From Vitrella brassicaformis (Eukaryota > Sar > Vitrellaceae): a DNA stretch of 64,000 nt. Shown in pieces: positions 23,465 through 34,249 of the stretch (position 1 is the stretch's first letter; each line of letters starts with the position of its first letter). Position numbers and translations under genes: made by a program. The stretch lies in assembly GCA_001179505.1 (NCBI GenBank), contig CDMY01000201.1, positions 35,968-99,967 on the forward strand, in the 5' to 3' direction. Under the pieces are notes generated by a model that had not been told where the DNA came from, made no database searches, and saw only the letters and a program-made list of their open reading frames with translations.

Positions 23465-25098
23465 ATGCTGGGCAAGAGGCTGGGTGATCTGTACAGCTAT
23501 GTGTTCACGGCCCTGCTGGACCTCATTGAGAGGGGATGGGTGCCCGAAGTCATCGTCAGAAGAGGTAATTGCACGAAAACAGTCACTTTGCACCAAGCAC
23601 ACGTGGCGCCTGCATGAGCACTCTGCGTGTGTGGCGCCATGCAGGCATCCGGCTTCTGCTGAGTCAGCGCCACGCTGAGCTGGTCAACGGCGGCGAGGTC
23701 GAGAAGGCAAGGGTCGTCGATAAGCTGCGTCGAGGCCGCATCGCTGAGGACACCGACAAGGCCAACGAGCAACACTATGAGCTGCCGACCATATTCTTCC
23801 AAAAGACGCTCGGTAAGCAAGACAACGGGGATGCTGCAGGTGGGTCGGACAGACGAGCATGCCAGTGGGTGTGGTGTGTGAGTGTGTGTCAGGTCCGTAT
23901 ATGAAGTACAGCTGTTGTCTGTTTGAGAGTCCGTCGGCGTCGCTGGCCGAGGCAGAGGAGGCCATGCTCGACCTCTACGTCAAGAGGGCAGACATACACG
24001 ACGGTAGGCACGACACACAAACACCCATGCTCACACGCACACCCACGGTATGGGCTGTGGTTGTGCTTGGTGCCTGCAGGGATGCGTGTGTTAGATCTGG
24101 GCTGTGGGTGGGGCAGCCTCACTCTCTACCTCCTCAAGCGCTTCCCCAGCCTCACTGTCATCTCGGTGTCCAACTCCCAGCCACAGCGGCTGTTCATCGA
24201 GAGCAAGGCCGCAGCCATGGGCCTCAAAGACCGCACCAACGTCATCACGTGCGACGCCAATGAGCTGTCCTTCCCGACGGAGGGCGGCATTGCCGGCGGG
24301 TTTGACCGCATCATGGCGATCGAGTCGTTTGAGCACATGCGCAACTGGCATGAGCTGCTCAGCCGGTGCGGTGGGTGGCTGAGGCAGGACGGCGAGGGGC
24401 GGATGTTTCTGCACTTCTTCTGCCACAAGACGTTCCCTTATCTGTTCGAAGTCCGCGACGCCACGGGTGAGCGCAGACTGGTCTGTCTGGTCAATGCATC
24501 CATCCCATGCCCTTCTCATTATGTGTGGTGTGTGTCTGTGTGGCAACCAGACTGGATGACGCAGTATTTCTTCACAGGCGGCATCATGCCTTCCCTCGAC
24601 CTGGTGGAGCAGCTGCACCGAGGGGACAGTGACAGTGATGGTGGGTCGGTGCTGCCTCTGACTGAGGAGCAGCGGTGGTACGTTGACGGCACCCACTATC
24701 AGCTGACATCGGAGACGTGGCTCAAGACGCTCGACAAACACAGACAGGTGCGTATGGATGGATGGATGGATGGATGGATGGATGGGCGCATATTCTGTGT
24801 AAGTGTGAGTGTGTGTGTGTGTGTTGGTGTTGTGTGTGCAGGACAGCGAGTTGATGGGTGCGTTTGAGGACACCTATGGCGCACAGGCAGCCAACAGATG
24901 GTTCAACAGGTGCGCAGACACTGCACACGTATGTACCATTCCCCGACACACCCATGCCATGCCTTCTCGCTGTGTGCGCATGTGGTCAGGTGGCGGATGT
25001 TCTACCTGGCCGTGGCCGAGTGTTTTGGCTACCAGGGGGGCGGTGTGTGGGGGGTGGCTCACGTGTTGCTCAAACACAGCAGGCCGACACAGCAGTGA
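23465..25098 (+). CDS. Cyclopropane-fatty-acyl-phospholipid synthase-like SAM methyltransferase
   Basis: SAM-dependent methyltransferase of the CFA synthase/coclaurine N-methyltransferase-like family; substrate (lipid acyl chain or amine) cannot be decided. ATG at 23465 (MLGKRLGDLYSYVFTALLDL), TGA 25096-25098, about eight exons. N-terminal helical part (RRGIRLLLSQRHAELVNGG), then EQHYELPTIFFQKTLGPYMKYSCCLF (the family's H-Y-D-x-P...F..-L-G-x-x-x-x-Y-S-C block), motif I MRVLDLGCGWGSLTLYLL, FDRIMAIESFEHMRNW, and the C-terminal family block WLKTLDKHRQ ... RWRMFYLAVAECFGY. The first intron splits RRG after AGA AGA G and joins GCATCCGG cleanly. The frame extends 5' to 23195 but overlaps the divergent TLDc gene start, so 23465 is preferred. 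Sequence looks complete and functional. Confidence 0.85.
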
Positions 25099-26516
25099 TG
25101 AATGCACTGTGTGAGATAGATGAGGTGCGTGTCGCCGTTTTGTGGCTCTCTAGGAGGTGGTGGCGGCCTTTGTTGCCTTAATGTATGTGCCGTCCGTGTA
25201 CGATTGCATCAGACGATCGAGGGATGTCTCGATAGACAGACGTGAGGCAGAATGAATGAGTGTCTCTCTTAAGAATGGCACACAGCACAGACGGCAAGGA
25301 TAGACGAACGGACGGCAGCCTCGCGGCAGTTTTTGAATCCAATGAATACGCGAGGGAGATGATGTGCTCAGTCATGTCGGATTCCTCGCACTTCTACTTG
25401 CAGCCTGAGCTACGCTGTGTGTACATCAGTGCCGCGTGTGGCTGCTGGGAAGGGACCCAAGGCAAAGAACACGTCATTCTCCGGTCAAACTCACACAGGT
25501 TATCGAGGTCACGGATACTTGCTGGCCTAGTCCCCTGTGTAAGTCCCCTTTGATACTGGTGGGTGTGTGTGCTATTGTACTGGTTGAATGAGCACGTGAC
25601 ACGAATGGGGTCACATAGAACGCATGTCTAGGCACAAAGGATAGTGTCTGTCTGTCTGTCTGTCCGCCAGCCTGTCTGTCTGTCTGTACACACAGTAGGC
25701 AGCCGTCAGTCAGCCATATCCATCCATCCATCTGTCTGTCTGAGAGCCTTCCCCGAGTCAGCCCTCTAATCAGCCAGTCAACCAACCAAGCAAGCAAAGC
25801 AACTAGAGCACCCAGCACCACCCATCGCAAGCAGCAAAGCACAGAGCAGACACGGACACGCCCACGAAACCAGCCAGCGACAAATAAATCAAGGGCGAGT
25901 CATAGATAGATTAGATTGAGGCAGCCAAAGAGGAACGATAGATGGTATGCATACGCACATACACACATAGGTTTGAGGCCCCTGTAAGGGTTCAAGGGGC
26001 GGCAAGGGAGGGACACACAGCGAGGCGCGAGAGGGAAAACAGACACTAGACATACATACATTGCCTTGATGATGTTCATGGCACGATAAGCACGCAGAGG
26101 AAGGGACACAGACAGGCAGGCAGACAGACGGGCTGAAAAACGAGTTGGGTTGTAGAAGCTCTCCTCTCTCTCTCTCTCTCTCTCTCCTCTCCCTCTCCCC
26201 AGCGGCTTTCAGCAGCTAGTCCAGTCAGTGTATCTCCCGATCGCTCTCGTATAAACGACCCATACATAAGCCATAGATCGAGACATACATACATACACGA
26301 TGAAACGATAGATAGAAGGATACACACATGATGATAATGATAATGATAATGGTAACGGCAATGATATAAACGTACGAAGCGCATACCGACTTACATGCAG
26401 ACATACACACACACACACACACACATACACAGAGCTAGACAGATATCCCCTGTTTGTTTGGTCTACGCCGACCCCAAACTCACCCCCCTCCTTTTGCTAA
26501 TGAGTGAGTCCGTCAG
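25099..26516. repeat. Convergent spacer rich in simple repeats
   Basis: 1.4 kb between two stop codons. (GTCT)n at about 25644-25686, CATC runs at 25717-25735, (CT)n at about 26160-26187, ATAC/GATAAT runs at 26282-26350 and (CA)n at 26402-26430. No gene seen; presumably 3' UTRs of the methyltransferase and the hydroxylase. Confidence 0.6.
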
Positions 26517-28300
26517 TCACCCAATGACCCACTCGCCAGATGCGGGGCTTTCCCTCCTCTCCTGACCCTCAGACGACACCACATCACACACACCCAAACC
26601 AGACCCGGTCCCCTCAACCACTCCCTGCCCCTCAGGCTGCTGCTGCTGCTGCAGCTCAGGCGCAGCACTGTCGACACTACTGTGGGCCGGGGTGCTGTCA
26701 GTGTGGGAGTTGGGTTGGGGTGGCTTCGATGTGCGTCGCTTCTTCTTGCCGGCCACCAGGGAGTGGTAGGGCACAAATGCCTTGGTGGCCGGATCGTAGA
26801 AACCCTTACCTACACGGCAAGGCATACAGACCAATTGTTGGGGTGGGCTGGGTGTGTGGTGGGTGGGTGGCTCACAACTTACTGTCTCTGAGTCTGAAGG
26901 ACTTCTTGCGTTCGTTCGTCTGCTGTCCGTTGGAGGCCTCCTTGGCCTCGACCAGCGAATCTAGCTCCTCATGCCACTTCCAACGCAACGGCGGCTCGTC
27001 CTCAGCTACCTCAACCTGACGTCACGTTCACACACACACACACACACACGGGCCGAAGAGTTCTTCACTCTGCTGGTGTGGTGTGGTGTGGTGTGGTGTG
27101 TTGCAGTGCTATGACTGACCGTATCGAATCCCACCGGTCGGTACCGCTTAGGGCCGAGCGGGCCAGCCGCAGGCAGCTGCACACACGGAGGGCTGACACA
27201 TACAACAAACAACACAACACACACATGCAGAAGGCCCCCCTCCTTGCCTCCCTCCCTCCCTCCCTCCCTCCCTCTCTCCCTGTCTCCCTGTCTGCGTACG
27301 GTGAGGGGTTGAGGCCGGCCATGGATCCCGCCTTCCCGCTGACCGACAGCGGTGCGGCCTCGAGTATGAAGATGTTGAGGGCCAGCTTGGTGCCCTGGGT
27401 CACCACCTCACCGGCATGCTCGGCACGCTGGTCGATGAGCCCCTCGTCAGTCACGTTGGGCCACAGCACCGCACGCCCCTCCTGGGCCGCCACCCGGACG
27501 CCCATGTCGTAGCTGCTGGGCGCCTTGACGCGCGTGAAGAAGGTCGACCCGCCCGCCATCGGACCCTTCAGATACACCAACATCGCTGCGCACATACAGA
27601 CACGGAAGAAACGAACTTCCATACGTACTCTCTGTTTCCTTTCCCGTTGTCTGTCTGCCTTACTTGCGAGTCGCTTGAGTTGCAGTGCCTTCCGGCCGCA
27701 GCCCTCGAAGAAGAACTGCCCCCGCTCCTCACACCAGGCCCCGGAGTCGTGATGCGGCCCGAAATGGTGGCCCTTGTGGTACAGGAACGGTCGGGACACC
27801 TCCAGCTGCTCCATGGGCACCCCCAGGCCGTCAGCTATGCGCGTCACCAGTGGGTCCAGCAGCTCACGGGGCGGCAGACCTCGGCAGATGAACGAAGTGC
27901 GGATGGGGTCGGCCTCCATTTTGCCGTCGCGGGCGACGGCCGCCCGCATGCTGTTGGCCTTGTTCTTGAGGTGCCCGAAGCACCACTTCTTGATGGCCTT
28001 GACCCACTCGGACGGCATGAACTCGTCCACCACATACACCGGCAGCTCAGTCAGACCCGACACACGCGACACCTGCCAGCCCTCAGGGAACCCCTCGACG
28101 CCGCCTGCATCCCCGTCGGCATCTGCATGGTTGGTGTTGGAAGGGGCGTTGCCGAACAGGAGCCGATGCAGCTTCTCGCAGCCGTCGAATCGTGCCCGGG
28201 CGGCGTCTGCTGCTTGTGCGGTGGACACGGTGCCGGACGATGGCTGTGGGGAGGGGCGGGAGGAGGACGGCCCGGGATCGGTGGACGCCCCGCCGGGCAT
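26517..28300 (-). CDS. 2-oxoglutarate/Fe(II)-dependent dioxygenase, prolyl 4-hydroxylase type
   Basis: Predicted hydroxylase that couples 2-oxoglutarate decarboxylation to proline (or similar) hydroxylation. ATG at 28300 (MPGGASTDPGPSSSRPSPQP), TGA 26519-26517, about six exons. The catalytic domain starts VYVVDEFMPSEWVKAIKKW, with FLYHKGHHFGPHHDSGAW carrying the H-x-D metal ligands (HHD), a following exon AMLVYLKGPMAGGSTFF, then the distal histidine and 2-oxoglutarate-binding lysine in EHAGEVVTQGTKLALNIFIL, the normal spacing for P4H. Beyond it lie a short exon (LPAAGPLGPKRYRPVGFDT), an acidic helical exon (PPLRWKWHEELDSLVEAKEA) and a Lys/Gln/Ser-rich C-terminal tail containing a GKKKRRTSK basic cluster that could be a nuclear localisation signal. 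No signal peptide, so not an ER collagen-type enzyme; more likely cytosolic or nuclear. Divergent from the NAT10 gene. Confidence 0.82.
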
Positions 28301-28649
28301 CTCAGATCTCCTCTGAGAGCGATGAATGCAGCAGAACTAGGACATCGTCAGACTGTCAGAGGGCGTCGGGGGAGGTCTACATGCAAGAAGGGCAGCGAAG
28401 CGATGGATGCTGCCGAGGAGAAGAGACCCAGATAGAGCCACTGCGGCCTCAAACACAAGAGAAAAGGCGGCAGGCGATCCAACTGGGCGAGCTCAAAAGG
28501 GCATGAGCTGAGAAACTGCGACCACAGGCGAAGCGCGAAGAATCAGGGACTGTGAACAAGGGAGAAGGTCAGATAGGAAAGCGCTGGTGCCCCTTTCCAT
28601 CCATACATCCATCGACTCATCTGAGGCTGTCAAGTCAAGGGGGATCAAG

Positions 28650-31600
28650 ATGCGCAAGAAGGTGGATAACCGGATCCGTGTGCTAGTGGAGAACTGCGTG
28701 CACTCTCGGCAGCGCGCCATGTTTGTGGTGGTTGGCGACAGGGGGAGGGACCAGGTGGTGAACTTCCACTACATGCTGACCAAGCTGACGAGCAGGAAGC
28801 CGACGGTGCTGTGGTGCTACAAGAAGGAACTCGGGTTCAGCTCTCATCGAAGGAAACGCATGAAGCAGATCAAAAAGAAGATACAGAAAGGTAGGTACCT
28901 AGGTACCGTCGCTCGGGTCAGGTGGGATGGATGCATATGTGTGTGTGTGTGTGTGTGTGTGCTGTGCGTGTCTGCATTAATACAGGCCAGTATGACCCGA
29001 ACATCGACGACCCGTTTGAGCTGTTTGTGTCGTCGACGTCCATCCGCTATTGCTACTACAAGGAGAGCCACCTCATCCTCGGGCAGACCTTCGGCATGTG
29101 CGTACTGCAGGTATGTGCACCGCTCACACACACACGGACACACCACGCCACACACTTCGCCCACCTGAGGCCATCTGTTCCACTCGTCAGGATTTTGAGG
29201 CGCTATCGCCGAATTTGCTGTGTCGGACGATCGAGACCGTGGAAGGTGGTGGGATGATTCTCATCCTGCTCCGTACGATGGCCTCGCTCAAGCAGCTGTA
29301 TGCACTCACCATGGACGTCCACTCGCGGTTTACCGACAGCGCCTCGAGGCTGGAGAGCAGAGTCAAACCGAGATTCAACGAACGATTCATTCTCTCACTC
29401 GGTGGGTGGGTGGGCTGCCAGGCTAACACATACTCACACCCACACACGCACGGATGTCTGTCTGTCTGTCTGGCTGGCTGGCTGTCTGTCTGTCTGTTCC
29501 TGATCGGTCAGGCGACTGCCCCAACTGTTTGGTGACCGATGACGAGCTCAACGTCCTGCCCCTCTCCCAAAACACCCTGCGGATCCTACCCTTGGACACC
29601 AGACACAGCAAGCGCCACCAAGACACCGACATCCTCGACGTCAAGAAGGGCCCGCCCATCTCCCAGGAGCTGCAGGAGCTCCGGGCGACCTTCGCCGACA
29701 CACCACCATTAGGTCCCATCATTGGCCTCACCGTGACGGTAGACCAGGCCAAGGCCGTCATGACCGTGACGGACGCCATTGCCGAGAAGTTGCTGAGGAC
29801 TACCGTGGCCATCACTGCGGCCAGGGGGCGGGGCAAGAGCGCGGCGCTAGGTTTGTGTGTGGCTGCTGCCGTGGCCTACTCGTATTCCAACATATTCGTG
29901 ACGGCCCCCGCGCCAGAGAATGTCGGCACAGTCTTCGAATTCATACAAAAGGTGGGTGGGTGACCAAGAACAGAGGAAGAGACGCAAAGCACACGTGTCA
30001 AGTCGAGAGAGAACGGCGCAGACGGTTTTGTTCTTTCTGTGTGCTAGGGGTTTGAGGCTCTGGGGATGAAGGAACACACGGATTTCGAGCTTTTGAAAGG
30101 CACCAGTGCTGAGCTCAACAACCAGCTGGTCCGCATCAACGTCTTCAGGTCAGCCGAACCACACACAGATGGATGGATGGATGGATGGTTGGATGGATGC
30201 TGTGTGCTGTGCATGGGGTGTAGGGATCACCGTCAGACGATTCAGTACATCAGCCCCACCGACTACCAGTACCTCGCACAGGCTGAGCTCTTGGTCATCG
30301 ACGAGGCGGCCGCCATCCCGCTGCCCCTCGTCAAGAGACTCATGGGGCCGTACATGGTGCTGATGTCGTCGACCATCAACGGCTACGAGGGCACCGGCCG
30401 GTCCCTCTCCCTCAAGCTGATAGAGGAGCTCAAACACCCCAAGAAACACAAGAAGCCCCAGGGGCAGCTTGACGCCGCCATGGCCGCGCAGGACCGAGTG
30501 CTCAAGGAGGTCTCGCTGCAGGTCAGGGAGGGAGAGGGAGGGAGGTGCACAGGCATCCCGTCGGCAATTGTGTGCGTGTTGTGTGTGTGTGTGTGTGTGT
30601 ATGTATGTGTGCTTTCAGGAGCCCATTCGTTACGCGCCAGGCGACCCGACAGAGAAGTGGCTCAACGACCTGCTCTGCCTCGACGCCACCAACCCGACAC
30701 CGCTCAAAAGCAACGTAGGATCTCCATACCACTTGATGGATGGGCAAGGACGGAAACACTGGACTGTCTGTCTGTTTTCTCTCCCTGCCCTGCCAGGAGC
30801 GTTTGCCCCCTCCGTCCGAGTGTGAGCTCTACATGGTCGACCGCGACGCCCTCTTCTCCTACCACAAGGCGTCGGAGCGTTTCCTGCACAGCCTCACCTC
30901 CCTGTTCGTGTCGTCGCACTACAAAAACACTCCCAACGACCTGCTGATGATGGCCGACGCCCCACACCACTCCCTCTTCGTGCTGCTGCCGCGGCTGGCC
31001 GAGGACGCCACAGCGCTGCCCGACGTCCTGGTGGCCATCCAGTGTGCTGTGGAGGGCAAGCTTAGCCTCGATGCCGTCCAGGAAGCGCTCGGGAGAGGGC
31101 TCAAGCCTGCCGGTGGGTCCATGGGTGGTCGGGTGGGGGGAGGCGAGTGGAGACGGCCAAGTGGATGTGGTATGTGTTGTCTGTATGTTGTCTGGTGGTG
31201 CAGGCGACCTGCTTCCGTGGACGTTGGCGCAGCACTTTGTGGACGAGGACATCGGGGCACTCACCGGGGTCAGAAAACACGGCAGGAAACGCACCACGTG
31301 TGTGTCATTTCTTCTGTCCTTCTCAGGTGCGCGTCGTGCGGATCGCCACCCATCCCTCCCTCCAGCGCATGGGCTACGGATCATTCGCTCTCTCGAGGCT
31401 CATCGAGTTCTTCGAGCGGAAACTGTTGTCCTTCGACGAGCCCACCGGGCCATCAGCTGCTGAGGCGGCGGCTGCTGTGGACGACGCGCAGATGGATGAC
31501 AGGAACGAGGATGACGATGAGAGTGCGGACGAGGATGAGCAACAAGACGAGGCGGGAGAAGGAGATGAGGAAGAGGCAATGGCACAAGCCAACGGCCCTG

Positions 31601-33291
31601 CATCGAGCAGCAGCGACGCCCTCCACCCCCCACAACCGCCGTCCGAGCTGCAGACAGAGCAGCTCAGGGCCCGCAAGACCCCACCCCTGCTCACTCCCGT
31701 CACTGAGGCCGCTCTCCCAGTGGCCCCCGACTACCTCGGCACCTCCTTCGGGCTCACTCTGGAGCTCTTCAACTTCTGGCGCCGCCGGCAGTTCCAGCCG
31801 GTCTACCTCCGACAAGTGCCCAACGAGATCACGGGGGAGCACTCGGTCATCATGCTGCGACCCGTCAAGGCGCATGGTGGTGATGCTGAGGCCTTCCGGT
31901 GGCTGACGGGGTTTGTGGACGACTTCAGAGGGAGGTTCCTCAACTTGTTGGGAGGGCCGTTCGCCCACCTGCCCATATCGCTGTCCCTGTCGGTGCTCGA
32001 CCCGCCCGTCACCAAGGCGCAGCAAAGCGATGTGGCGGCAGACGAGGACACGCACGAGAGAAGCGGCTTTGGCCTGCCGTCCGTCACTGCCAAGACGGTA
32101 AGACGGTGGGTGGTGGGGGCAGGCAGGCAGGCGACATCGGTGTGTGTGTATTCCCTGTCTGTGTGTCGGTCTATCTGTCTGTCAGCTTGGTCAGTTCTTG
32201 ACGAGCCACGACCTGCTGAGGCTGCGCAAGTACGGGCAGCAGCTGGCCGACCTGACGCTCATCCAGGATCTGCTGCTGCCTGTTTGCTGGCTCCTCTTCA
32301 ATGAACGGTCAGACAAAGACAGGCGCACGTCGCCAGATCCATCTGTATGTGTGTGTGTGTGTGTGCGGATCAGGTTGCCTGGCCTGACAATGTCGTATCT
32401 CCAGTGTGCGATCCTCATGGCGCTCGGTTGTCAACGAAAAACAAGTAATGCAATCTGTGAGGCAGACAGGCAGGCAGGAAGGCTCAACGGGGGCAGGCCA
32501 CACCATCCACCGATGGTTCTGATGTCCTTCGCAGTGTCATCTGTATGCGGCGAGTTCAATCTGCCCATCAACCAGGCGTCAGCCCTCCTCAACAAAGCCA
32601 TACACAAGCTCTCAACTTACCTCAACGTGAGCAGCCCAGCCCAACCACCCATAAGCCTTCCCCTGTCCCCCATCCATCCATCCATCCATCCATCCACTGA
32701 CTGCAGGGTCTACTCGAGCGTGAGGCGGAGAGCGAGGTCGACGCTGAGATGGGTGCCAGCCACCCGATGATGAGGGGGCCGTCGGCCGGGCCAGTGGGTG
32801 GCGGCGAGCTGCCCTCCAAAAGTTTTGAGGACGAGCTGGAGGAGAGCGCCGCGCCTGTGCGCGAGGAGCTGAGGCTTAAACGCGAGAAGCTCATGGAGGA
32901 CCTTCGCAATGAGGGGCTCCTGCAGGTGGGTACCTAGGGATGGGTGGTCGGGTGTGGCGTACATGGCGCGTCGTGTTGCTGGTTGTTTGTTGTTGGTGCA
33001 GAAGTTCTCCCTTGACGGTGTCGACATCGATGAGTTCCGACGGACGAGCAAGGGACACACGCCCAAAGGTGAGTGACAACGCAGCGCCAATTGAATTGCC
33101 AGGACAAACAGGCAGTAGATACGCACCTTTCCTTGTTGCCGGCCTGGCCTGCAGGTGTGGTGTCCTTGAAACGTGCAAGATCTCCTGATGCGGTGGCTGA
33201 CCTGTCGCTGGTGCAGCAGCAGCGGCAGAAGGCGGCCGCCGCACACAAGGGGGGCGACAAGAAGAAAAAGAAACAGAAGGCACACCACTAA
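28650..33291 (+). CDS. NAT10: RNA cytidine acetyltransferase (NAT10/Kre33/TmcA family)
   Basis: Makes N4-acetylcytidine in 18S rRNA and tRNA using ATP and acetyl-CoA; nucleolar in other eukaryotes. ATG at 28650 (MRKKVDNRIRVLVENCVHSR), TAA 33289-33291, about fourteen exons. Order: N-terminal TmcA/DUF1726 region (LTSRKPTVLWCYKKELGFSS; DPFELFVSSTSIRYCYYKES), RecA-like ATPase with Walker A AARGRGKSAALG near 29817 and Walker B LLVIDEAAAIPLPLVK near 30290, GSYE-type block SSTINGYEGTGRSLSLKL, the GNAT acetyl-CoA site VRIATHPSLQRMGYGSFAL near 31326, an acidic low-complexity insertion (31450-31690, Asp/Glu and Ala) within the GNAT part, LGTSFGLTLELFNFWRR, and the C-terminal tRNA-binding region ending in a KKKKKQK basic tail. 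Every catalytic motif is intact. The acidic insertion is longer than I expect for the family. Very confident of function. Confidence 0.95.
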
Positions 33292-33486
33292 GGCTAGCAG
33301 ACAGACGAGAACCAGGAGACGAAAGAGCGTCGGGAGGGAGGGCGATTTGGCGTTGCCTGTCTCACTGTCCCGACACTGACATGTGACGCTTGTCGGCCGT
33401 GCTGCACGTTTTCATCAAAGTATTCGCGTCGATCTCAACTCTGCCGCGCAAGCGGCCGAGATCGTTCCGTTTACGAACAGGACAAG

Positions 33487-33987
33487 ATGACGTCGGACGC
33501 CGCGACTGTGGAGACCATCGAGAAGCTCATCTTGGCGCTCGATGCCGTCAACGAGGCGGCAGACAGCAGCAGCAGCAGCAGCAGCACCGACTCGAAGCAG
33601 AAAGCCGAAGCTAAACTCAAGGCTTGCCGGTGACCAATGGGAGGACAGATCTCTGTCAACCAGCGCATCGGACGGATGGCCCGGGCCTCCATTTATGTGT
33701 GCAGTGGTCAGGTGAAGGAGGAGATCCGGCAGATAGAGTCCACCCTGCCCATGCTCAAGGCCAAACACGAGGGGCTGCACAAACACCTCCAGAGTACGAG
33801 GGATGGATGGGGCGGTGCCACTTATCGACCATGGATGGATGACGTGCTGGTGATTTGAATGTGTGTGTGGGCAGATGACGTGTTTGGGGAGTGTTCGCTG
33901 GAGGAGATCATCTCTCTGTTTGCGCAGATCAGACAGGCCATCGCGGGCAGCGCGTCGGGGGAGAGGGAGGGAAACACAGGACAGTAG
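33487..33987 (+). CDS. Small coiled-coil protein interrupted by an in-frame TGA
   Basis: I do not recognise the family. ATG at 33487 opens MTSDAATVETIEKLILALDA, a Ser run encoded by AGC repeats and KQKAEAKLKACR, then TGA at 33631-33633. The same frame continues at once with PMGGQISVNQRIGRMARASI and a helical stretch (VKEEIRQIESTLPMLKAKHE), then a clean intron (GTACGAGG ... GGGCAG, about 33795-33873) joins NDVFGECSLEEIISLFAQIR and ends at TAG 33985-33987. The second part could start from its own ATG at 33637, making the first 48 codons an upstream reading frame; or the TGA could be read through (TGA C context), or be an assembly error. A 19-nt intron across the stop would have GT and AG but breaks the downstream frame, so I reject it. 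Confidence 0.45.
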
Positions 33988-34249
33988 CACAGAGTAGAGT
34001 AGGGGGGTTTTGTAATGGGTGAGTGGACATGTTGCAAGACGCGTCGTCTTCGACACATACATTCATGTGCCCCTTTGAGAGCCACACAAGCACGATCTCT
34101 GTGTGAGTGCTACACCACACATAGACAGCCAGACATTCCGTCAACTCATCCATTCATCATTGCTCCATGACCCCGCCAAAATTGCTCAGCTTCGCGTATG
34201 TCTTCTCTGTCGCGTTGCAATGACCGAGAAAAGAGGATAAACAAGCCGT

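Noticed and set aside
25644-26430. Dense repeats as a possible CRISPR or satellite array
   Set aside because: They are simple tetranucleotide and dinucleotide runs without unit-plus-spacer structure.
33631-33649. 19-nt intron spanning the TGA in the small gene
   Set aside because: It has GT and AG ends but removal shifts the frame away from the well-formed downstream exon.
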